This document shows positions 53,900 to 62,184 of a stretch of 64,000 nucleotides of DNA, in pieces. The position numbers and the translations under genes were made by a program. The stretch lies in assembly GCF_900078385.1 (NCBI RefSeq), contig NZ_FLQR01000007.1:186001-250000 (forward strand), given 5' to 3'. The notes beneath the pieces are model-generated. The model worked only from the letters and a program-made list of their open reading frames with translations. It was not told where the DNA came from and made no database searches. Origin of the DNA: an uncultured Microbacterium sp. GTDB lineage: Bacteria > Actinomycetota > Actinomycetes > Actinomycetales > Microbacteriaceae. The number at the start of each line of letters is the position of its first letter. Position 1 is the first letter of the stretch.

Positions 53900-55353
53900 C
53901 TGCTCAGCACCGCCTCCATGACTTTCTTCGCGATGGGGGCCGCGATCCCGTTGCTCGTGCCGTCCTGGCCGAGCCCACCACCGTTCTCGACCATCACGGC
54001 GACGACGATCTCGGGGTTCTCCGCGGGAGCGAATCCGGTGAACCAGAGCGTGTACGGATCGCCCGGATCATGCTCCGCCGTGCCGGTCTTCCCGGCGACG
54101 TCGACGCCGTCTATTCTTGCACCGCTCGCCGCGCCGTTTGCGACGTTGGCGGTCATCAGGGTGGTCATCTGCGCGGCGACCTCCTCGGTGAGCGCGCGGC
54201 CGAATTCGGTGTCGTCGATGGTCTGCTGGACGGTCAGGTCGGGGGCGACGACGGAGTCGACCATCCGCGGGTTCATCACGACACCGCCGTTGGCGATCCC
54301 CGCCGAGACCATCGCCATCTGCAGCGGGGTCGCGATGACATCGCCCTGTCCGAACCCGCTGAGTCCGGTCTGCGGGTCGTTGAGCGCCTGCGGGTACACC
54401 GACGCGGTCGAGGCGAGCGGGATCTCGACGGCGGTGTTGAAGCCGAACTTCTCCGCCTCCTCGCGGATGACGTCGTCGCCGAGCGCGATCGCGAGCTGTG
54501 CCATCGGGATGTTGCAGCTCAGCCGCAGCGCATCGGCGATCGTCACCTTCTTCCCCGGCCCGCACGTGCCGCGGTCGAAGTTGCTGATCGAGGTGTCGGT
54601 GCCGGGGAGCGTGTAGGTCGCCGGGTTCGGGAACGTCGAGGACGGCGTGTAGCGGCCCGACGACAGCGCGGCCGACGCGACGACGAGCTTGAACGTCGAC
54701 CCCGGCGGCTCGAGGTTGCCGGCGATCGCGCGGTTGTAGAGCGGGTTCAGCGCATCGGCGACGAGCTCGTCGTACGACGCGCTCACGGCGCGGGTGTCGT
54801 GCGAGGCCAGGAGGTTGGTGTCGAAGCTGGGGCTCGTGGCCATCGCGAGGATGCGCCCCGTGCTCGGGTCCATCGCGACGACGGCGCCCTCGTAGCCGTC
54901 CAGCGCCTCGAAGGCGACGCGCTGCAGCTCGGGATCCAGACTCACGATGACGTTCGAGCCGCGGGGGGCCTGACCCGTGATGATGCGCTCGATGCGCGCC
55001 AGGAACTGCGAATCGTCGGTGCCCGCGAGGACCGCGTTCATCGCCTGCTCGAGGCCGGTCGCCGACCCCAGCACGGGGTTGATGTAGCCCGTGACCGGCG
55101 CCCACATCTCGGCGTCGGTGTACATCCGCATCCAGCTGTACACGTCGTCGCTCGGGACGGACTCCGCGATGACGCTCCCGCCCGCGATGATCGAGCCGCG
55201 CTGCACCTCGTACGAGTCGTACAGGGCCCGGCGGTTCTGCGGGTTGTCGGTCAGATCGCCCGCGCCGATGACCTGGATGTAGCTCGTCGACCCCAAGAGG
55301 GCGAGGAACATCACGAGCATGACGATGCTGAGGCGGCGCAGTTCCTTGGTCAT
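53896..55353 (-). CDS. pbpA: Penicillin-binding protein 2 (transpeptidase, PbpA type)
   Basis: Class B transpeptidase that cross-links peptidoglycan. 485 residues: one N-terminal membrane helix (LSIVMLVMFLALLGSTSYIQV), dimerisation domain, and transpeptidase with SxxK in PPGSTFKLV, SCN in LSCNIPMAQL, and KTGT in AGKTGTAEHD. It overlaps the kinase gene by four bases and follows rodA, the usual pairing with its glycosyltransferase partner. ATG at 55353. Confidence 0.95.
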   Translation of the reverse strand: MTKELRRLSIVMLVMFLALLGSTSYIQVIGAGDLTDNPQNRRALYDSYEVQRGSIIAGGSVIAESVPSDDVYSWMRMYTDAEMWAPVTGYINPVLGSATGLEQAMNAVLAGTDDSQFLARIERIITGQAPRGSNVIVSLDPELQRVAFEALDGYEGAVVAMDPSTGRILAMATSPSFDTNLLASHDTRAVSASYDELVADALNPLYNRAIAGNLEPPGSTFKLVVASAALSSGRYTPSSTFPNPATYTLPGTDTSISNFDRGTCGPGKKVTIADALRLSCNIPMAQLAIALGDDVIREEAEKFGFNTAVEIPLASTASVYPQALNDPQTGLSGFGQGDVIATPLQMAMVSAGIANGGVVMNPRMVDSVVAPDLTVQQTIDDTEFGRALTEEVAAQMTTLMTANVANGAASGARIDGVDVAGKTGTAEHDPGDPYTLWFTGFAPAENPEIVVAVMVENGGGLGQDGTSNGIAAPIAKKVMEAVLSR

Positions 55354-55354
55354 G

Positions 55355-56734
55355 TCAGCCGATCACCACCCGCGGGCGGGAGCGGACGGCATCCGACACG
55401 CGCAGCAGCAGCGCGACGATGAGCCAGTTCGCGACGAGCGACGAGCCGCCCGCGGCGAGGAACGGCGTCGTCAGGCCGGTCAGCGGGATGATCCGCGTGA
55501 CACCGCCGACCATGATGAACACCTGCAGCGCGATCGTGAACGACAGGCCCGTCGCGAGGAGCTTGCCGAAGTCGTCCTGGCCGGCGATCCCGATCCGGAT
55601 GCCGCGGCTCGTGAACACCATGTAGAGGCACAGGATCGCGAAGACGCCGATGAGGCCGAGCTCCTCGCCGAGGCTCGGGAAGATGTAGTCGCTGTGCGCG
55701 AGCGGGGTGAGCCCCGGGCGCCCCTGGCCGAGGCCCGTCCCGACCAGGCCGCCGTGGGCGAGGCCGAAGATGCCGCTCACGAGCTGCATGCTGGAGTTGT
55801 CCATGAGCTCGGGGTTGAACGCGTCGAGCCAGTTCGTGAAGCGGCCGCCGACATACGGCAGCACGCGGGATGCCGCGAGGGCGCCGGTGACGGCGAGGGT
55901 CACGCCGAGGACGACCCAGCTCGTCTTGCCGGTCGCGGCGTAGATCATCGCGATGAACATGCCGAACATGAGGAGCCCCGTGCCGAGGTCGCGCTGGAGC
56001 ACGATGATCGCCATCGACGAGAGCCAGATGACCAGGAGCGGGCCGAGCTCCCGCGCGCGGGGCCACGTCATGCCGAGGAACCGGGTCCCGACCGAGGTCA
56101 GGGCCTCGCGCGTGCGGACGAGGTAGCCGGCGAAGAAGATGCCGAGCGCGATCTTGGCGAGCTCGCCGGGCTGGAACGAGAAGAGCCCGCCGATCGAGAC
56201 CCACACGTCGGCGTTGGCATCCGTGCCGAGCCCGGGGACGAACGGCAGGAGCAGGAGCAGGATGCCGGTCAGGCCGAAGAGGTAGGTGTAGCGGAAGAGG
56301 ACGCGGTAGTTCTTCAGGAACACCACGACCGCGATCGATCCGGCGATCGCGATGGCGGCCCAGACGAGCTGGCGCGTCGAGAGCGCGGCCCAGCCGGTCA
56401 AGCCCTCCTCGATGTCGATGCGGTAGATCATCGCGAGGCCGAGGCCGGACAGCACGGTGGCGATCGGGACGACGAACGGGTCGGCGGCGCGCGCCGTGAA
56501 GCGCAGCACGATGTGCAGGGCGAGCACGAGGACCGTGAGGCCGCCGCAGTAGTACAGGAAGGTCCAGTCGATCGCGCCGAGGGCGCCGAGCTGCACGAGC
56601 GCGACGGCGGAGCCGTTGATGAGGAAGGCGAACAGCAGCAGGCCGAGCTCGCGGTTGCGCTGGGTCTGCGGCATCCGGAGGCGGCGGAGCGCCTTCATGA
56701 CGGTCGTGTCCGTCGTGATCTGCGCGGCGGTCAT
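55355..56734 (-). CDS. rodA: Peptidoglycan glycosyltransferase, FtsW/RodA/SpoVE family
   Basis: Integral membrane SEDS glycan polymerase, 459 residues with about ten helices. Family motifs: SIGGLFSFQPGELAKIALGIF near residue 195, LLVIWLSSMAIIVLQRDLGTGLLM, and the C-terminal ITGLTTPFLAAGGSSL-like PLTGLTTPFLAAGGSSLVANW. Partners the class B PBP one base downstream. ATG at 56734 overlaps pstP by four bases. RodA versus FtsW is settled by the pbpA/pknA context. Confidence 0.93.
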   Translation of the reverse strand: MTAAQITTDTTVMKALRRLRMPQTQRNRELGLLLFAFLINGSAVALVQLGALGAIDWTFLYYCGGLTVLVLALHIVLRFTARAADPFVVPIATVLSGLGLAMIYRIDIEEGLTGWAALSTRQLVWAAIAIAGSIAVVVFLKNYRVLFRYTYLFGLTGILLLLLPFVPGLGTDANADVWVSIGGLFSFQPGELAKIALGIFFAGYLVRTREALTSVGTRFLGMTWPRARELGPLLVIWLSSMAIIVLQRDLGTGLLMFGMFIAMIYAATGKTSWVVLGVTLAVTGALAASRVLPYVGGRFTNWLDAFNPELMDNSSMQLVSGIFGLAHGGLVGTGLGQGRPGLTPLAHSDYIFPSLGEELGLIGVFAILCLYMVFTSRGIRIGIAGQDDFGKLLATGLSFTIALQVFIMVGGVTRIIPLTGLTTPFLAAGGSSLVANWLIVALLLRVSDAVRSRPRVVIG

Positions 56735-57972
56735 GGCGTGTCCTCCGTCACGGGGCGGAGATTGTCGACGATCGCGACCGCGTCGGCGAGGGAGCGCGCC
56801 GAGATGGTCTGCTCGACCGCGATGCGCTGGTACGCGGGGAGGTCGGCGAGCAGGATCTGCGTGTCGTCGTGCACCTCGGAGAGGCGGATGGGACCGATGT
56901 CCTGCTGGATGCCGCGGAAGATCACGACGGTGTCCTCGTCGGCGCCGACGTAATAGCGGGTCTGCGTCCACGAGTAGGCGCCGAAGAGGGCGATCGCGAA
57001 GGCGGCGAGGATGGCGACGAGCCCGACGATCCACCAGACCCGCCGGCGGCGGGCGCGGCGCCGGTCCTCCTCGATGAGCTCCTCGAGGAACTCCGAGGAC
57101 GGCTCGTAGTGCGTCGGCTCGTTGGCCGCGACGCGTCCGGGGTGGAACCATCCGCCGCCGCGGCCGGAGCGCGCCGCCGGGATCTCGATCCCCTGCGGGT
57201 TGGAGGCGGAGCCGACGATCGTGGGCGTGCCGCTGACGAGGGGATGCTGGCCCCCCACGTCCACGATGACGATCGTGACGTTGTCGGGCGCGCCGGCATC
57301 GAGCGCCTGCTTGAGCAGGAGGTCGGCGGTCCGCCCGGGAGCGAACCCGTGGTCGAGCGTCTTCGACGTGTGCGCGTCGTCGACGACGCCGCACAGGCCG
57401 TCTGAGCACAGCAGCCAACGGTCGCCGGGCTGCGTCGGCATGATGAACGTGTCGACCTCGGGGTCGGGGTCCATGTCGCCGAGGACGCGCATCAGGACGG
57501 AGCGGCGCGGGTGGTAGCGCGCCTCCTCGGGCGTGATGCGGCCGGAGTCCACGAGCCGCTGCACGAACGTGTGGTCCGTCGTGATCTGAGTGAGGGTGGC
57601 GTCGCGGTAGAGGTAGATGCGCGAGTCGCCGATGTGCGCGATGACGGCGTGGTCCTCGACCATCATGAGCGCGCTCACGGTGGTGCCCATGCCGGCGAGC
57701 TCGGGGCGCTCGGCGACCGTCTCGATGAGCTGCCCGGCGGTGTCGGCGATCGCGTCGCGCAGGTCGCGCTCCGCATCGGCGGTCACCGTGTAGCCGTGCT
57801 CGAGGTCCTTCAGGCGGTGGATGGCGATGCTCGAGGCCACGTCGCCGCCGGCGTGGCCGCCCATGCCGTCCGCGACGATGAACAGGTTCGCGCCGCAGTA
57901 GCCCGAATCCTGGTTGTTGGAGCGCACCTTCCCGGTGTGGGAGATGGCGGCGCTCGAGCCTTCGAAGACCAT
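56731..57972 (-). CDS. pstP: PP2C-type protein serine/threonine phosphatase
   Basis: Reverses PknA/PknB phosphorylation. 413 residues: PP2C domain (about 1-240) with NNQDSGYCGANLFIVADGMGG, IGDSRIYLYRD, LLCSDGLCGVVDD and GAPDNVTIVIVDV; a juxtamembrane region; one membrane helix near 305 (VGLVAILAAFAIALFGAYSW); and a short extracellular part. Matches the layout of mycobacterial PstP. ATG at 57972, 12 bases after fhaB; its stop overlaps rodA. Confidence 0.94.
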   Translation of the reverse strand: MVFEGSSAAISHTGKVRSNNQDSGYCGANLFIVADGMGGHAGGDVASSIAIHRLKDLEHGYTVTADAERDLRDAIADTAGQLIETVAERPELAGMGTTVSALMMVEDHAVIAHIGDSRIYLYRDATLTQITTDHTFVQRLVDSGRITPEEARYHPRRSVLMRVLGDMDPDPEVDTFIMPTQPGDRWLLCSDGLCGVVDDAHTSKTLDHGFAPGRTADLLLKQALDAGAPDNVTIVIVDVGGQHPLVSGTPTIVGSASNPQGIEIPAARSGRGGGWFHPGRVAANEPTHYEPSSEFLEELIEEDRRRARRRRVWWIVGLVAILAAFAIALFGAYSWTQTRYYVGADEDTVVIFRGIQQDIGPIRLSEVHDDTQILLADLPAYQRIAVEQTISARSLADAVAIVDNLRPVTEDTP

Positions 57973-57984
57973 GGCGGGTGGCCG

Positions 57985-58521
57985 CTACTTCCGCAGCTCG
58001 AACGTCGTCGCGCCCACCTTGATGGGGGCGCCGACGACGATCGCGACCGGGGTCGTGACGCGGGCCCCGTCGTGCCAGGTGCCGTTCGTGCTGTCGAGGT
58101 CCTGGATCATCCACTGGTCGCCCCACAGCAGCAGGCGCGCGTGGTGGCTGGAGGTGTAGTCGTCGCGGATGACGAGGCCCGACTCGCTCGAGCGCCCGAT
58201 CGTGAGCGGCTCACCGCCGATGGGCAGCTCGAGGCCGGCCTTCGGGCCGCTCGTGATGACGATGCGGGAGACGGCGTCGCGTGTCGCGGGGACGGGGCCG
58301 GTGGGGCGCGGCGCGCGCGGCGCCGGCGGGGCGATCGGGGCGACGGGCGCGGTGGCGGCGCCGGCGGCGGCCGTCGGCGCGGGGGCGGCGCTCGGCTCCG
58401 GCATCTTGCGGACCTTCACGCCGAACAGGTCGGCGCGCAGCGAGTAGACGACCGCGAACACGAAGAACCACAGCAGCACGAGGAAGCCGACCTGCAGCAG
58501 CAGGAGGGTCAGTTCACTCAC
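57985..58521 (-). CDS. FHA-domain protein FhaB (FipA-like)
   Basis: Phosphothreonine reader with one N-terminal membrane helix (LTLLLLQVGFLVLLWFFVFAVVY), an Ala/Pro-rich linker and an FHA domain (about residues 95-178: LTIGRSSESGLVIRDDYTSSHHARL, DLDSTNGTWHDG). GTG at 58521 with GGAGGG five bases upstream. 178 residues. In mycobacteria the protein, once phosphorylated, links FtsZ and FtsQ; the neighbourhood here is the same. Its GTG overlaps the fhaA stop. Confidence 0.92.
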   Translation of the reverse strand: MSELTLLLLQVGFLVLLWFFVFAVVYSLRADLFGVKVRKMPEPSAAPAPTAAAGAATAPVAPIAPPAPRAPRPTGPVPATRDAVSRIVITSGPKAGLELPIGGEPLTIGRSSESGLVIRDDYTSSHHARLLLWGDQWMIQDLDSTNGTWHDGARVTTPVAIVVGAPIKVGATTFELRK

Positions 58522-59243
58522 GAGGTCCCTCCGATGCCGAAGGCGCGGGTGGCGTCCGGCGCAGGCGGCCGGGGCGGTGTCGCCTGGGCGACGACACGGA
58601 AGGCGATGTCGGTGTGACCGATCCGGACGACGGAGTCCGGAGCCAGCGAGGCCTCGGTGACGGCGCGCCCGTCGAGGGTGGTGCCGTTGGTCGAGTTCAT
58701 GTCGCGGACCATGGCGCGCTCGCCGTCCCACAGGATCTCGACGTGCCGCCGGCTCGTGCCGGCATCCGGGATCGTGATGTCGGCGTCGCTGCCGCGGCCG
58801 ATGACGGTGCGGCTCTTCAGGAGCGGATGCCGCTTCCCGGCGATCTCCACGACGCCGCGCCACGAGACATCCCCCGCGGCGGTGCGGGACTGGACGCGCA
58901 GCGTTCCGGTCGCGAGCTGGTCGTCGGAGCGGATGTCGATGGTCACGGGTCCCGCGAAGCTGAAGCCCTGCGCCTTGGCGTGCGCGTCGACGAGACGGTG
59001 CAGCTCCTCGTCGAGGGTCGAGCCGAGCGAGCGCATGCGCTCCTCGTCGGCGGGAGCCATCCGCACCTCGAAGGTGTTGGGCGCGAGGATGCGGTCGCGG
59101 CTGACGACGGCCGCCTTCGCGTCGAGCTCGCTGCGGAGCGCGGCGGCGACCTCGACGGGTTGCACGCCGCTGCGGAAGGTCTTCGCGAAGGCGCTGTTGA
59201 GCGCGCGCTCGAGTCCCTTCTCGAAGCTGTCAAGTAGTCCCAC
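58518..59243 (-). CDS. FHA-domain protein FhaA (DUF3662 + FHA)
   Basis: 241 residues: DUF3662 domain (about 1-125, starting VGLLDSFEKGLERALNSAF) and a C-terminal FHA domain (TVIGRGSDADITIPDAGTSRRH, DMNSTNGTTLDG). The long Gln-rich middle of mycobacterial FhaA is absent. It reads phosphothreonine on MviN/MurJ or kinases in relatives, and MurJ is also encoded in this window. GTG at 59243 has GAGGAG four bases before. Head of the fhaA-fhaB-pstP-rodA-pbpA-pknA-pknB run. Confidence 0.92.
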   Translation of the reverse strand: MGLLDSFEKGLERALNSAFAKTFRSGVQPVEVAAALRSELDAKAAVVSRDRILAPNTFEVRMAPADEERMRSLGSTLDEELHRLVDAHAKAQGFSFAGPVTIDIRSDDQLATGTLRVQSRTAAGDVSWRGVVEIAGKRHPLLKSRTVIGRGSDADITIPDAGTSRRHVEILWDGERAMVRDMNSTNGTTLDGRAVTEASLAPDSVVRIGHTDIAFRVVAQATPPRPPAPDATRAFGIGGTS

Positions 59244-59389
59244 GGGGCTCCTCTGGCATGCCGGCCGACGCCCCCATGCTAATTGCACACCCTGTGCAAC
59301 CGCGGGACGCCGGCCCCGGGTCCCCGCGATTCTGCCGCCGCCGCGCCGCGTGATATCCTCGGGAAGTTGATTCCGGTGCTACCGGATTC

Positions 59390-59473
59390 GCGCGAGTGGC
59401 GGAATAGGCAGACGCGCTGGCTTCAGGTGCCAGTGCCCGAAAGGGCGTGGGGGTTCAACTCCCCCCTCGCGCA
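59390..59473 (+). tRNA. tRNA-Leu (anticodon CAG)
   Basis: 84-base class II tRNA with a long variable arm: acceptor GCGCGAG / CTCGCGC, anticodon stem CTGGC / GCCAG with loop TTCAGGT (anticodon CAG), variable arm GTGCCCGAAAGGGCGTG, T-loop GTTCAACTC. The 3' CCA is not encoded. It stands at the boundary between the kinase block and an accessory region. Confidence 0.97.
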
Positions 59474-59509
59474 CAGCGGACTCTCTTGCAGAATGCAGGA
59501 GCGGGCCTC

Positions 59510-59617
59510 ATGAAATGTGCGAAAACGAAACGGCCGGAGGGTCTCTCCGGCCGTTTCGTTGTTTCGGAAGCTTCCGACATCGACCCCGACGACTTCATCG
59601 AATCGGTGCCGCGCTGA
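59510..59617 (+). CDS. Possible 35-aa ORF or C-terminal gene remnant
   Basis: ATG with AGGAG eight bases upstream. The peptide starts MKCAKTKRPEGLSGRFVV and ends in an acidic SEASDIDPDDFIESVPR. It runs through the terminator hairpin 59524-59560, which makes a normal gene doubtful. The acidic end resembles the tail of a larger protein, so it could be the stub of a gene cut off here. Weak case. Confidence 0.25.
   Translation: MKCAKTKRPEGLSGRFVVSEASDIDPDDFIESVPR
59524..59560. terminator. Strong hairpin after tRNA-Leu
   Basis: Perfect 16-bp inverted repeat (AACGAAACGGCCGGAG / CTCCGGCCGTTTCGTT) with a five-base loop, ending in GTTT. Terminates tRNA-Leu transcription and possibly the opposite strand too. 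Confidence 0.85.
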
Positions 59618-59643
59618 CCGCCAGCCGCTCCACGAACGCGAGG

Positions 59644-59683
59644 ACGCCCTCCCGGTGCACCGGGAGGTGCACCGGGAGGGCGT
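59644..59683. terminator. 18-bp perfect hairpin with four-base loop
   Basis: Arms 59644-59661 and 59666-59683 (ACGCCCTCCCGGTGCACC and its exact complement) around GGGA. It lies 40 bases beyond the DUF2510 gene stop (minus strand). No T-run follows, but it is the strongest hairpin in the window. Likely a bidirectional terminator, or the trace of an insertion. Confidence 0.6.
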
Positions 59684-59723
59684 TCAGTCGCACTCAGCCC
59701 GGCACGCGGGCGTAGAGCGGGGT

Positions 59724-60476
59724 CTACTCGGCAGTGTCCGCGACCGCGCGGGTCGCTTCCACCTGCCCGGCCATCGCGTCCACCGCGGCGAGGATCGTGG
59801 GCTTGTCCTCCGAGGTCACCGCGTCGGAGAGTTCGTCGAGCTTCTTCTTGAGCGCGGTCAGCGACGCGGCCCAGTCCCCGGCGACCTTCTCAGGGACGTC
59901 GAGGGCTTTGAGCTGCCCGATGTTGAACGACAGCTCCACCGTGTTGCTCAGCAGCCGCCAGAACCCGTCTTCGGCGACGGTTGTGACCATGTCGCCCAGG
60001 TCCTTGTTCATGTCGTCCAGGTGACTGCCGGCCTGCGCCTTGAACGCGACCGGGTCCGCGACCACGGTCTCCTCCGCTTCCGGGGTGGGCTCCGCCACAT
60101 CCGCCGTCGGCTCTGGCTCCGGGGCGGGCTCGGCCTCGGCGGTGACGGTGACTGTCGGCGCCGCGGCGGGGATCTTGTCGTCCCGCCCACCGGCGAGGGC
60201 CTGCCCGACAGCGCCGACGACGAGGACACCTGCCACCACGGCCCCGCCGATGATCCACTTCCGGTTCGAGTTCCCCGGCGGCACAGATGGCGCTGGCGGG
60301 GTCGGGGGCATCAGGGGCACCGTCGGGGCGGACTGCATCGCCGGGGGCGGGGGAGTGGAAACGGGAGGTGCGGGGACCGGCATCGTGTGATCGGTCCACT
60401 GGCCTCCGTCCCAGTACCTGTTCGTGGCCGGGTTGTCCGGATTCGTGTACCAGCCTGCAGGCGTGCCAGAAGACAT
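59724..60476 (-). CDS. DUF2510 membrane protein with helical C-terminal domain
   Basis: 250 residues. A DUF2510 head (PAGWYTNPDNPATNRYWDGGQWTDH, about 5-30) is followed by a Pro-rich linker, one membrane helix near residue 85 (KWIIGGAVVAGVLVVGAVGQAL), an acidic Thr/Glu/Pro spacer, and a predicted all-helical domain (about 150-250, AFKAQAGSHLDDMNKDLGDMV through LTALKKKLDELSDAV). The head would be cytosolic and the helical part outside the cell. Function unknown. ATG at 60476 has GGGAGGG seven bases upstream. The gene appears intact although fragments lie beside it. Confidence 0.8.
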   Translation of the reverse strand: MSSGTPAGWYTNPDNPATNRYWDGGQWTDHTMPVPAPPVSTPPPPAMQSAPTVPLMPPTPPAPSVPPGNSNRKWIIGGAVVAGVLVVGAVGQALAGGRDDKIPAAAPTVTVTAEAEPAPEPEPTADVAEPTPEAEETVVADPVAFKAQAGSHLDDMNKDLGDMVTTVAEDGFWRLLSNTVELSFNIGQLKALDVPEKVAGDWAASLTALKKKLDELSDAVTSEDKPTILAAVDAMAGQVEATRAVADTAE

Positions 60477-60570
60477 CGCAGTTCCCTCCCCAGGGCGTAT
60501 CGAGCGGGCGATACGAGGTGCTGTGCGTGATGCCGCCATCGTTGGCGGCACTGGGATGGAACCTAGCACC

Positions 60571-60870
60571 TCACCGGGACACCGAGGTGGCGCCCGGCCA
60601 TGCAGCTACACCGTGTAGTCGTGCACCGACACCCGAGAACCAGTGGCTGCTGCGCCACTTGTCGCGCTCGTCCCATTCAGGTTCGCGGTGGAAGACGGTG
60701 GGGTACCCGTCCCGGTGCACCGTGACCCGCCATCGAAACACTCCCTCCGGTGGCTCGGTGCCCCGCTCGGGCCCTTCCACCCGCAGCACGCCGTCGATAT
60801 CGACCGCGACGACCGGTCGAAAGCGCCGATCAGGGGGAGGCTCGGCTCGCCGGTGATGACTTAGCCTTGT
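60571..60870 (-). pseudogene. Remnant of HAD-like gene
   Basis: The frame reads RPVVAVDIDGVLRVEGPERG (the DxD loop of HAD proteins, near 60819-60760) and continues FRWRVTVHRDGYPTVFHREP before stopping at 60571. There is no proper start: the codons before RPVV have no ATG or Shine-Dalgarno, and only about 85 coherent residues remain where full HAD proteins of this sort have roughly twice that. It directly follows the metallophosphoesterase fragment, so the two were probably neighbours or coupled genes that decayed together. Confidence 0.5.
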
Positions 60871-60871
60871 G

Positions 60872-61108
60872 TCACCATCCCTCCTGTCCCGCGGCGGCGC
60901 GGATCTCTCGCAGGCTCGGAATCTCGACGGTCAAAGTCGCCATATCTAGCAGGACGAGGTGCCCCGCTTGCGTGTCCGCACCAAGACTGATTGCCCGACG
61001 CCCGTCGTCGGCGACGCCAGCCCCCGGCGCGTGCATATGTCCATGCATCAGTAGCGCCGGCTGCACGACGTCCCACACCCGCTCACCCGCAAACGTGAAA
61101 ACGCTGAT
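60872..61108 (-). pseudogene. 3' remnant of metallophosphoesterase gene
   Basis: The last part of a calcineurin-like phosphoesterase: SVFTFAGERVWDVVQP, then ALLMHGHMHAPGAGVADDG with the metal-binding GHxH, then AISLGADTQAGHLVLLDMAT. The reading frame is closed upstream by TGA at 61109-61111, and the rest of the gene (the first metal motifs) is missing. The frame is open from 61108 and a GTG at 61078 could start an 68-residue peptide, but this would lack most of the active site. Clear sign of truncation by deletion or insertion at about 61110. Confidence 0.65.
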
Positions 61109-61278
61109 TCAGCGAGCGCAGCGGGAGGGAAGCCCTGCGCGTTGGCGGAGAGCACGCTGCGGACTTCACTCGATCCTCGGTTGACCGGATCCTCCGGGAA
61201 CTCGAAGCGGTTACCAGGCCGGGCAACCCCGCACCAATCCGCAGCTTCAGCGGACAGACGCGGGGTGCCCGCTGCCGG
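61109..61278. other. Gap beyond the metallophosphoesterase break point
   Basis: About 170 bases with no gene that I can support and no clear repeat. It lies between the truncated gene and the stop of the DUF2510/Ltp gene and probably includes the junction of the rearrangement. Confidence 0.5.
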
Positions 61279-62184
61279 TCAGTAGCCGACAGCCTTCAGA
61301 GCGTGCTCGGCCTGCTTCTTGGTGAACTGGCCCCCGTACTCGCTGGTCAGCTGGTCGTAGAGCGAATCGCGGCTGAACGACATTGTGTCGAGGTACTGCT
61401 CAGCAGCTTCGACCGCTTCCTTCTTCCAGTTGACGAGCTTGTTGTCTTCCAGGTAGACGAGAGCGAACTCCGCGTCCTTGTCCTCGTACTCCCCGCCGTA
61501 CTCGCTGGTGAGCTGGTCGAACAAGCCTTGACGGCTGAACGCCATAACGTCCACGTACTGCTGCGCCTCCTCGATCACGTTCTCCTGCGCGAGCGTCAGC
61601 GCCGGCGGCTCGTCCAGCGTGAGGGTCACCTTCGTGCCCTCCTCGACCTCCGCACCGGACGCGTCGATGGACAGCACCTTCCAGGCCGCGTCCCCGTCGA
61701 ACGCCGCTTCGAGCCCTGCGGCTTCCAGCGCCGCAGCGGCCTCAGCGGCCGTCATCCCGACGAGATCTGCGGGGACAGCGACCATCACCGGCTCAGGCTC
61801 GGGTTCCGGGGCCTCGTCGGTCTCCTGCACCTCGGAGACCGACGTCTCCTTGTCGTCCGCTGCCGGGGTGACATTCCGGTTCCCGCCGCCGAGCGCGCTG
61901 CCGATGCTGCTGATCACGATGATGCCTGCGAGGATCCCGACCGGGATGACGATGCCCTTCCGCTTGTACCAGGGGCGCTTGACCCCCGGCTCCTCAGCGA
62001 CCGCGGGGGCATGTGCTGCGGCCGCTGGTGCCGCTGCGGCGATCGGGGCGGCGGCCGGGCCGGCCACGGGCCGCGTCTGCTGTGTCCAAGCGGTGCCGTC
62101 ATACCAGCGTTCCGTGCCTGGAGCGTTCACATCGGGGTACCAGCCCGACGCGTAGTTCTGCTGTCCGTCAGTGGGTGTCGTCAT
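61279..62184 (-). CDS. DUF2510-PASTA-Ltp repeat membrane protein
   Basis: 301 residues. DUF2510 head (ASGWYPDVNAPGTERWYDGTAW, about 12-35), Ala/Pro linker, membrane helix near residue 95 (KGIVIPVGILAGIIVISSIGSAL), acidic spacer, a PASTA-like domain (about 140-200, VPADLVGMTAAEAAAALEAA), and two Ltp-type repeats (AQQYVDVMAFSRQGLFDQL and AEQYLDTMSFSRDSLYDQL, each followed by TSEYGG). Ltp proteins include a prophage lipoprotein of Streptococcus phage TP-J34 that blocks phage DNA entry. A similar role is possible here. ATG at 62184 with AAGGGGA seven bases upstream. Confidence 0.85.
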   Translation of the reverse strand: MTTPTDGQQNYASGWYPDVNAPGTERWYDGTAWTQQTRPVAGPAAAPIAAAAPAAAAHAPAVAEEPGVKRPWYKRKGIVIPVGILAGIIVISSIGSALGGGNRNVTPAADDKETSVSEVQETDEAPEPEPEPVMVAVPADLVGMTAAEAAAALEAAGLEAAFDGDAAWKVLSIDASGAEVEEGTKVTLTLDEPPALTLAQENVIEEAQQYVDVMAFSRQGLFDQLTSEYGGEYEDKDAEFALVYLEDNKLVNWKKEAVEAAEQYLDTMSFSRDSLYDQLTSEYGGQFTKKQAEHALKAVGY

